A stretch of DNA of 21,122 nucleotides, from assembly GCA_964534315.1 (NCBI GenBank), contig CAZHOV010000104.1, forward strand, positions 1 through 21,122. Reading direction: 5' to 3'. The DNA is from CAZHOV01 sp964534315. Lineage in GTDB: Bacteria; Bacteroidota; Bacteroidia; Chitinophagales; Saprospiraceae. The notes beneath the pieces were generated by a model. That model ran no database searches and was not told the origin of the DNA. It saw nothing but the letters and a program-made list of their open reading frames with translations. The position numbers were made by a program, and so were the translations under genes. Positions 1 to 5,981 of this stretch are shown here, piece by piece (the stretch's first letter is position 1; each line of letters opens with the position of its first letter).

Positions 1-9
1 TTTACACTT

Positions 10-86
10 CATTGCACATTGCACATTGCTCATTGCACATTGCACATTGCACATTGCACATTCCTCATTGCACATTGCACATTGCC
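10..86. repeat. Heptanucleotide tandem array, unit CATTGCA (11 copies)
   Basis: Eleven consecutive 7-bp units fill this stretch. Eight are CATTGCA; the variants are CATTGCT (24-30), CATTCCT (59-65) and CATTGCC (80-86). There are no indels. The last unit ends on the base next to the rarA stop codon (87-89, minus strand), so the array is the immediate 3' flank of rarA. A degenerate unit TACACTT at 3-9 suggests the array continues or decays past the left edge. The unit is not a multiple of three, and an open frame through it only gives a 7-residue periodic peptide, so I do not treat it as coding. Confidence 0.93.
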
Positions 87-1349
87 CTACTCTCCCCACA
101 ATTTCTTCATCCGCTCCTTGATCTTTTGCTCAGTTGGGTTGTTCCCGGACTCGAAAAATCGCTTATGGGCAATCTCCTCCGGTAAGAAATCCTGCTTCAC
201 AAAGTTGCCAGGGTAATCATGGGCATAAAGGTATTCTTTGCCATACCCCAACTCTTTCATCAGTTTGGTGGGGGAATTGCGGAGATGCAGCGGTACAGAT
301 AGGTTACCGCTATTTCTGACCTCTGATTGAGCCTTGTTGATGGCCATGTAGGTCGAATTACTCTTAGGCGATGTGGCTAAGTAGACGGCGGCTTGCGACA
401 GAATAATTCTCGCTTCGGGTAAGCCTACCGCCTGAACTGCCTGAAAGCAAGTGGTGGCCATCAATAAAGCATTGGGATTGGCCAGGCCTATATCTTCAGA
501 AGCGGCAATGATCATGCGGCGGGCAATAAATTTAATGTCTTCGCCTCCTTCGATCATGCGGGCAAGCCAATAGACGGTGGCATCCGGATCACTGCCCCGG
601 ATCGACTTGATAAAAGCCGAAATAATATCGTAATGTTGCTCTCCGGCTTTGTCGTACAGAACAATATTCTCCTGGATTTTTTCGGTGACTATTTTGTTGT
701 TAATGATCACCTTACCGGATTCGTTTTCATAATTACAAACCAACTCCAGTGCATTGTATAACTTCCGGGCATCACCTCCTGAATATTTCAACAATGCATC
801 GTATTCCTCTACAGTGATCTCTTTCTCTTTTAAATATTCATCCTCTTTTATTGCCTTGTCCAAGAGTCCGATCAACTGTTCCCTGTCCAGATGTTTGAGG
901 ACGTACACCTGGCAGCGGGAAAGCAAGGCCGAAATCACCTCAAACGAAGGATTTTCAGTGGTAGCGCCGATCAACGTTAGCACTCCCTTTTCGACTGCTC
1001 CTAACAGAGAATCCTGTTGGGCTTTATTGAAGCGATGAATTTCGTCAATAAACAGAATGGGATTGGGCGCATTGAAAAAGGGGGATTGTTCTGCCTTTTT
1101 GATGGTCTCCCTTACATCTTTTACGCCTGAACTAATCGCACTCAACGTGTAAAAAGGCCGCTCCAACGTATTGGCGACAATGCTGGCCAGAGTGGTTTTA
1201 CCTACACCCGGAGGTCCCCACAAAATAAAAGAAGGAATCTTCCGGCTTTCAATGGCTTTCCTTAAAACAGCTCCACTTCCAATTAGGTGCTCTTGACCAA
1301 TATAATCATCCAACGTTTTGGGCCGCATACGTTCTGCTAATGGTTGCAT
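87..1349 (-). CDS. rarA: Replication-associated recombination protein RarA (MgsA/WRNIP1 family AAA+ ATPase)
   Basis: A 420-residue AAA+ ATPase of the RarA/MgsA/Mgs1 family, which acts at stalled replication forks and is related to clamp-loader subunits. The N-terminus (LAERMRPKTLDDYIGQEHL) is the family signature. Walker A GPPGVGKT is at about residues 45-52, Walker B ILFIDEIHRF at 98-107, sensor 1 LIGATTENPSF at 126-136, and the arginine-finger region SALLSRC at 140-146. The C-terminal half carries the tetramerisation and lid sequence of the family (GSDPDATVYWLARMIEGGED, ASEDIGLANP, and YKYAHDYPG-like YLYAHDYPG). Length is close to the family's usual 420-450. It is complete, with an ATG start preceded by AT-rich sequence. 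It stands alone on the minus strand. Heptamer arrays lie directly after its stop and about 175 bases upstream of its start. Confidence 0.97.
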   Translation of the reverse strand: MQPLAERMRPKTLDDYIGQEHLIGSGAVLRKAIESRKIPSFILWGPPGVGKTTLASIVANTLERPFYTLSAISSGVKDVRETIKKAEQSPFFNAPNPILFIDEIHRFNKAQQDSLLGAVEKGVLTLIGATTENPSFEVISALLSRCQVYVLKHLDREQLIGLLDKAIKEDEYLKEKEITVEEYDALLKYSGGDARKLYNALELVCNYENESGKVIINNKIVTEKIQENIVLYDKAGEQHYDIISAFIKSIRGSDPDATVYWLARMIEGGEDIKFIARRMIIAASEDIGLANPNALLMATTCFQAVQAVGLPEARIILSQAAVYLATSPKSNSTYMAINKAQSEVRNSGNLSVPLHLRNSPTKLMKELGYGKEYLYAHDYPGNFVKQDFLPEEIAHKRFFESGNNPTEQKIKERMKKLWGE

Positions 1350-1523
1350 ATAAATCGCTTTTTATTCTTCTGCCAAAATACTACTTTTTTGGACGGAAAA
1401 AACGGAGGGGAATGAGAAGATCGAGAGGATTGGGGGATGGAGAAGATCGAAGGGGTGGGTTTTAGAAAAAAATAGTGGTTGTCCCAACCTTTAGGGAGAC
1501 ATTTACGTGAAGGAGTTTAGGTA
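1350..1523. other. Non-coding gap upstream of rarA with a purine-rich direct repeat
   Basis: No gene is visible here. The 11-mer GAGAAGATCGA occurs twice (1414-1424 and 1440-1450) inside a G/A-rich tract. A short hairpin with 5-bp arms (GGTTG/CAACC) lies at about 1477-1489. The rarA promoter should be in this segment, but I find no clear match to the Bacteroidota -33/-7 consensus. The heptamer array at 1524-1579 follows. Confidence 0.5.
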
Positions 1524-1579
1524 GTAATGAGTAATGAGTAATGAGTAATGAATGATGTGCAATGAGGAATGTACAATGA
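1524..1579. repeat. Heptanucleotide tandem array, units GTAATGA / NNAATGN (8 copies)
   Basis: Four perfect GTAATGA units (1524-1551) are followed in the same 7-bp phase by ATGATGT, GCAATGA, GGAATGT and ACAATGA (1552-1579). The later units match the reverse complement of the array at 10-86 (TGCAATG, AGGAATG), so rarA is flanked by two related arrays in opposite orientation. Twenty bases further on, TCATTAC (1599-1605) and TCACTAC (1607-1613) are single inverted copies of the units GTAATGA here and GTAGTGA (the minus-strand reading of the 8259-8293 array). No coding potential was seen. Confidence 0.9.
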
Positions 1580-1637
1580 ATATCTTGGACTAAATTCGTC
1601 ATTACGTCACTACTGGAATACGTTTATTTTAATAACT

Positions 1638-2504
1638 ATGAAAAATTCTTTCGCATTTTAGGGATATTGTATCTGGTGATAAGCGTTCAAGCGCTTTTTG
1701 CTCAGTGTGCCTTTGATCCGACGATTACTCCGGAGAGTCCGGTCTTATGTTATTACGAAACAGATACGTTGTGGACGCAGGAATATGAAAGTTATCAATG
1801 GTATAAGGATGGGAATCCTATTCCAGGAGCTACTATGCAGTATTTAGTGGTGGATGGACAGGAGATATTGAATGAATATACCGTAGAAGCGACGTTAGAT
1901 GATTGTACGGAAATTTCTCCTCCGGTTTTGGTGGATGGCTGGGCCTGGTTACCTCTTTTCGTTCAGACGCCAGCGTTTACAGGAGGAATGTATTCCTTTT
2001 TCGTTAGTATCTGCTGTGGATCACGAAACCGTGATACCCGAAATTTCGCAGTTGGGCGATATGCTAATCTGTACTTCCGGACAAAACTATCAATGGTTTT
2101 TGGATGGTGATCCGATCCCGGGAGCCAACAACAATACATGGGTCGCTCAGGAAAGTGGAACTTACACCGTGGAAGTAGAAGACGATAATATGTGTATGGG
2201 ACTTGCTGACCCGGTGACGGTTACGATCGTCAATAACCGGGAAATGCTAACTATTCTAGAAAAAATACAAGTATATCCAAATCCCGTCGATAATGAACTG
2301 ATGATTCAATTTCCAGCTGTAGGCGAAGGTAAAAAGCGTTTTGAATTGGAAGTATTTAATCCTTTAGGACAATTAGTAATGAGAAAAGAAAAACTGGTAG
2401 AGAAAAATTACGCATTTAATGTGGAGGGACTTGAAAAAGGGATATATTTTGTGACTATTTCAAGAGGGGAGGAGAGCACTTTGGTAAAAATTTTAAAACA
2501 ATAA
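1638..2504 (+). pseudogene. T9SS-exported Ig-like protein, interrupted by two compensating frameshifts
   Basis: The ATG at 1638 opens a frame that stops after seven codons. If the five-A run at 1641-1645 had one more A, it would read MKKFFRILGILYLVISVQ followed by ALFAQ, a normal signal peptide, and join the frame that runs to about 2000. That frame then ends, and the continuation lies in the first frame. Removing one T from the five-T run at 1997-2001 joins ...GGMYSF to SLVSAVDHETVIPE. The reconstructed protein has about 288 residues: signal peptide, two Ig-like repeats with the motif YQWYKDGNPIPGA / YQWFLDGDPIPGA, and a T9SS type A sorting domain (VYPNPVDNELMIQF ... GIYFVTISRGEES ... KILKQ). 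It would be a secreted or surface-attached protein of unknown ligand. Both breaks fall in homopolymers, so sequencing error is as likely as real decay. The minimal alternative is two short ORFs, 1667-2110 (TTG start) and part of 1899-2504. Confidence 0.8.
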
Positions 2505-2564
2505 TATTTTGTCAATAACCAAATTACGAAGAACGTAATACAACCAACTCAATAATAATATATC

Positions 2565-3125
2565 GTGACGCCAGAGCTCATACAAGACTGCAAAAAAGGT
2601 AACCGGAAAGCGCAGTACAAGATGTACAAGCAGTGCTTTCCTATTCTTATGAGCATATGCATGCGTTATAAAAGAGATGAAGATGAAGCATTAGAAGTGT
2701 TAAATGTTGGATTTTTGAAAATTTTAACCAAATTAGACAAATACCGTCCGGAGGTTCCTTTTGAGGCCTGGATAAGACGAATTATGATCAATACGGTTAT
2801 TGACGAATTTCGAAAGAACCGGAAAGTCCGGGAATTAATTGACTACACGGATTTTGAAGATACATCATTTTACGATGAAAATTATTTTGATTTAAATCAG
2901 GCAGACAAACAATTTGATGCGGAGCAATTGGAGGAGATGATTAAAAAACTACCGGCCGTCAGTCAAAAAGTCTTCAATTTGTATGCTATTGACGGCTATA
3001 AACACAAAGAAATCGGAGAGATGCTTGGCATTTCTGAAGGAACCTCCAAATGGCATTTATCTTCGGCAAGAAAAAAACTTAGAGATATGATCTATGCCGC
3101 ATTGAATACGACAAAAGTAGTTTGA
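2565..3125 (+). CDS. RNA polymerase sigma factor, ECF-like sigma-70 family
   Basis: A 186-residue sigma factor with the two-domain layout of group 4 (ECF) sigmas. Region 2 spans about residues 8-85 (LMSICMRYKRDEDEALEVLN, then FEAWIRRIMINTVIDEFRKN, the -10-recognition helix). An acidic linker follows at 90-115. Region 4 lies at about 118-180 (LPAVSQKVFNLYAIDGYKHK, then IGEMLGISEGTSKWHLSSAR, a helix-turn-helix for the -35 element). GTG at 2565 is the start chosen, because no ATG lies near the N-terminus of the domain. The next gene starts 2 bases after the stop, and a lipoprotein gene follows that one. This is the usual ECF sigma/membrane-partner layout, so its activity is probably controlled by the downstream protein. 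The regulon is unknown. Confidence 0.92.
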   Translation: MTPELIQDCKKGNRKAQYKMYKQCFPILMSICMRYKRDEDEALEVLNVGFLKILTKLDKYRPEVPFEAWIRRIMINTVIDEFRKNRKVRELIDYTDFEDTSFYDENYFDLNQADKQFDAEQLEEMIKKLPAVSQKVFNLYAIDGYKHKEIGEMLGISEGTSKWHLSSARKKLRDMIYAALNTTKVV

Positions 3126-3127
3126 AA

Positions 3128-4525
3128 ATGGAAAATAAAATTGACAAATTATTTAGAGACAAGCTTTACCAGCGTCCAACCGACTTTAAAGAAGCGTATT
3201 GGAAGGAGGCGGAGTTGTTGATAAAAAAGCGTGCGCAAAGGCGACGAAAAATATGGTTATTCTCTTTACTTCTTCTATTGGGTAGCCTTAGTGCTGCCGG
3301 TTGGGTATTGCTCAATGAACCCGATGCTGCTACCGCAACATTGGAGGCAACAAACCAGGATATTATTAAGTCTACGGAAACGAAAAATGATGATGAATCA
3401 ACTGGTGCGCAGTTTTCAGAGCGTACCCTGCCAGAAAAAACTGCCAAAGCTGCCTTGGGGGCAACCTTTGGTGAAACTGCCGGTGTTGACCGCCAGCGTT
3501 CAAAAAAGAGGGATCCCGCGGTGATCGTAAATAAAAGCGAAGATAGTGCGGAAGCTAATCCCGCCAATGCTCAACTCCGGCCAACTCGTTCTGATAATCC
3601 AATTAAATTGCAAGATAAACAAGATTCAACTACTGGAAACGTAAGGAATTTAAAACAGACCATTAAGACTACCGAAACACCTGAAGATAATTTTAATGAT
3701 GAATCCAAAATGGCGGAAGCGGAGATCAGTGCGAAGATAGCGTCCGTTATTCCTGAGGAACAAGCAGCTTCCAAAACATCAAAACAAGCTAGTGCCCCTT
3801 TTCAACGGCTACCCGATCCTTCTATTGGGAAACTATTGCTTTCTGAGCGGGATTCTGACTATTTACAACCACAAGGAGGGCCTATTACAAGAGCTAGTAT
3901 GCAAAGATGGCATGGAGGGATTTCAGCCTCTGCTTCTGTTACGAAAAAAATGGATGGAACCCGTGGCCTGGACATCCATTCCTTAATGGTTGGATTTGAG
4001 GGGTATTATTTGTTGAATTCCAATATGGGGTTACACAGTGGTTTACTATACCGCCGTCAGAGCGGTGGTGTGAAAATTCAGTATACTTCCAGTCAAACCG
4101 AGTTCAGTTTTGGTTATAACCGCACCAATCACAAAGTTGAAGTACAGTCCTTACACTGGGTCACCGTTCCACTGTACTTAAGCTATATGGGATATAAGCA
4201 TCAGATAGGTATTGGAGCTCAGTTTCATCACTTGCTTAAAGTAGAGGCACTTCGAACTGTCACCGAGGAGTCTACCTTTTCATCTCTGCAGACAATTGAA
4301 GAAGAGACGATCGATTTTAATTCGGAGATGATCCGGCCCTATCAATTGTCTAGTGTTTTTCAATACAGTTACCGGTTTATTCCCAGGGCGCAGATAGGCT
4401 TGCGAGTAAATTACGATCTATTTATTCCTATTAGAGAGACCCAAAGTGGGGATAATCAGTTTGACCGATGGGTGAATTACCGGCCATGGCAGGTGGGGGT
4501 ATTTTTAAGTTATGATCTTTTTTAA
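3128..4525 (+). CDS. Single-span membrane protein, anti-sigma-like N-terminus and beta-barrel-like C-terminus
   Basis: 465 residues from the ATG at 3128, 2 bases after the sigma factor stop; an in-frame TTG at 3122 would give a 4-base overlap. Residues 1-41 are charged and would be cytoplasmic (MENKIDKLFRDKLYQRP...WKEAELLIKKRAQRRRK). Residues 42-62 form one transmembrane helix (IWLFSLLLLLGSLSAAGWVL). Residues 63-255 are low-complexity, rich in T, E, K, S, A and N. Residues from about 258 to the end look like an outer-membrane beta-barrel: alternating strands, many aromatic residues (GFEGYYLLNSNMGLHSGLLY, WVTVPLYLSYMGY) and a C-terminal Phe. Bacteroidota often place such proteins after sigma factors, so anti-sigma activity is inferred from position and N-terminus only. 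No zinc-binding anti-sigma motif is visible. The long linker could span the periplasm between the membranes. Confidence 0.75.
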   Translation: MENKIDKLFRDKLYQRPTDFKEAYWKEAELLIKKRAQRRRKIWLFSLLLLLGSLSAAGWVLLNEPDAATATLEATNQDIIKSTETKNDDESTGAQFSERTLPEKTAKAALGATFGETAGVDRQRSKKRDPAVIVNKSEDSAEANPANAQLRPTRSDNPIKLQDKQDSTTGNVRNLKQTIKTTETPEDNFNDESKMAEAEISAKIASVIPEEQAASKTSKQASAPFQRLPDPSIGKLLLSERDSDYLQPQGGPITRASMQRWHGGISASASVTKKMDGTRGLDIHSLMVGFEGYYLLNSNMGLHSGLLYRRQSGGVKIQYTSSQTEFSFGYNRTNHKVEVQSLHWVTVPLYLSYMGYKHQIGIGAQFHHLLKVEALRTVTEESTFSSLQTIEEETIDFNSEMIRPYQLSSVFQYSYRFIPRAQIGLRVNYDLFIPIRETQSGDNQFDRWVNYRPWQVGVFLSYDLF

Positions 4526-4543
4526 TACAGATGAAATCATAGT

Positions 4544-5725
4544 ATGATAGTGCGAAAGATAAACACATTATTGGTGGTTGCGATTCTTCTAATCATCTGG
4601 AACTGTAGTCCGGATGAGGATATCCCAATCCCCGAGAATAAGGTAGGAACTCCGGTATTTTCTTTTAGCGGGCAACTTGATAACGAACCCGTCGCCTTCA
4701 CGGCCGGGGTTGAGGAGTACTATATGGAGGCCTCTTATTCCATTGCCGATTCTACTTCTTATGATATTCCTTACTTTAATACTGTTTTTAGGCAGGTAAA
4801 TTCGGAAGAACCTGTGCAGGAGCAGTTGCTAATCCGGTTAAAGGGTGTTTCTACGGATATTAGCTCTGGGGCATTTGAAATCCAAAATCAATTCACCACG
4901 ACCCAATTACAGTATTTAGGAACTCCGGTAATCGTTTACGATACCACCTACCAGGTTATTTTTGAAAACCAATCCGCTTCAAGTCTCTCCGAGTCTGCAT
5001 TTCAATGGGAAAGCGGAGAGAGTGTTAATGGTTCCTATGCAGAATATGAGCCGGTCATAGAGTTTGATCAGCCTCAGAATTTTGTTATGTGCTTAACCTC
5101 AACTTATTCGCTTAATACCGATGAGTCTTGCCAGAATACCAGATGTAAAACAGTGGCTTTTGAGGAAGCTTTAAGGTCTTGTGAAGCTAGTCTTGATTTT
5201 GAAATGGATACTGAACTAACGGTAACCGCTTCGGTAACAGGCGGAAGTGCTCCATATACTTTTGATTGGGGATATGGGGGCGTAACGGATGAGAACCTCC
5301 AATTAGCCCCCAATAGCCTGGGTGATTTTACAGTCACGGTAACAGATTCGGAAGATTGTATAGATTCTGTTGGTTTTCAGACGATTCCAAATGCTGCATC
5401 TCTTTCTTTAATAGAATATTGTCATGCAGATTTTTCCTATGAAGTTGTTCAAGCCATTTCTAGTACGCCTCTGCCCTCGGAAGAAGGAAGAGTAACGATC
5501 ATCTATACCGATAAAGCTGGGAAATCTTACCGTTCTGACCTAAGTCAACAACCTGCTACCTCCGGTTTTAAAATATTAAAAATAGAGGACTACGAACCCA
5601 ATGAAAACGGTGATCCGACCATAAAGCTAGAGCTTTCCCTTAACTGCCACTTGTTCAATCCTGACGGGACGGTGAAAGTCCTTTCTAATGGAATGGCTGT
5701 TATTGCGGTTGCTTATCCGGAGTAG
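4544..5725 (+). CDS. Probable surface lipoprotein with one SprB-like repeat
   Basis: 393 residues. A hydrophobic N-terminus ends at IIWNC (Cys21), followed by SPDEDIP, a weak lipobox with acidic residues after the Cys, as in Bacteroidota lipoproteins destined for the cell surface. Residues 30-200 are beta-rich and not recognised. Residues of about 225-285 match the SprB repeat pattern: VTGGSAPYTFDWGYGGVTDE, then LGDFTVTVTDSEDCIDSVGF. The last 100 residues are unrecognised (YTDKAGKSYRSDLSQQ). SprB repeats are known from the Flavobacterium gliding adhesin, but one copy is not evidence for gliding. The start lies 18 bases after the previous stop, so it is probably transcribed with the sigma factor and its partner. 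It could be the sensed surface component or simply a target. Confidence 0.7.
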   Translation: MIVRKINTLLVVAILLIIWNCSPDEDIPIPENKVGTPVFSFSGQLDNEPVAFTAGVEEYYMEASYSIADSTSYDIPYFNTVFRQVNSEEPVQEQLLIRLKGVSTDISSGAFEIQNQFTTTQLQYLGTPVIVYDTTYQVIFENQSASSLSESAFQWESGESVNGSYAEYEPVIEFDQPQNFVMCLTSTYSLNTDESCQNTRCKTVAFEEALRSCEASLDFEMDTELTVTASVTGGSAPYTFDWGYGGVTDENLQLAPNSLGDFTVTVTDSEDCIDSVGFQTIPNAASLSLIEYCHADFSYEVVQAISSTPLPSEEGRVTIIYTDKAGKSYRSDLSQQPATSGFKILKIEDYEPNENGDPTIKLELSLNCHLFNPDGTVKVLSNGMAVIAVAYPE

Positions 5726-5818
5726 GTTTTGCTTTTATTCTTGTCCAAGATTTCTTTTTCCGGTACCAAAATAAGGCGGTATACAGAATGTTGTTATGCT
5801 TAAGATTCTACATTTACT

Positions 5819-5845
5819 ATCCGCCTAATCCGTTTGATCCGCGTT
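5819..5845. repeat. Nonanucleotide triplet, unit ATCCGNNNN
   Basis: ATCCGCCTA, ATCCGTTTG and ATCCGCGTT follow each other with an exact 9-bp spacing. A looser ATCCT comes 11 bases after the last ATCCG. It lies in the non-coding gap before the CHAT gene. Function is unknown. Confidence 0.7.
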
Positions 5846-5862
5846 CCATCCTGTTCTAAATT

Positions 5863-5890
5863 GGAACAAGGAAAAAGGAACAAGAAAAAA
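5863..5890. repeat. Short heptanucleotide array, unit GGAACAA (4 copies)
   Basis: GGAACAA, GGAAAAA, GGAACAA and GAAAAAA follow in 7-bp phase, then a partial GGA. It is A/G-rich and therefore less certain than the other heptamer arrays, but it has the same period. It is in the 256-bp gap (5726-5981) between the lipoprotein and CHAT genes. Confidence 0.65.
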
Positions 5891-5934
5891 GGACGATAAA
5901 ATTTTCTTAAAAACCAGTAACTTACCCTAAATTT

Positions 5935-5961
5935 CTTTGTGCCCTTCGCGCCTTTGCGAGC
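5935..5961. repeat. Nonanucleotide triplet, unit CTTTGTGCC
   Basis: CTTTGTGCC, CTTCGCGCC and CTTTGCGAG are spaced exactly 9 bp apart and end 20 bases before the CHAT start codon. The segment is more GC-rich than its AT-rich surroundings. It may lie in the 5' untranslated region of the CHAT mRNA. I see no stem-loop made from it. Confidence 0.7.
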
Positions 5962-5981
5962 AACCAAAAATCTGAATTCCA

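Noticed and set aside
10..86. CRISPR-like array
   Set aside because: There are no spacers: units are directly adjacent and only 7 bp long. No cas genes are present.
19..216. 65-codon plus-strand frame through the CATTGCA array and the 3' end of rarA
   Set aside because: Its periodic N-terminus is only the translation of the heptamer array, and the rest is antisense to rarA.
3166..3567. 133-codon minus-strand frame
   Set aside because: It is fully antisense to the sigma-partner gene and has no recognisable domain.
4544..5725. SprB gliding adhesin
   Set aside because: It has only one repeat of the SprB type, a short length and a lipoprotein signal. No gliding genes are in the window.
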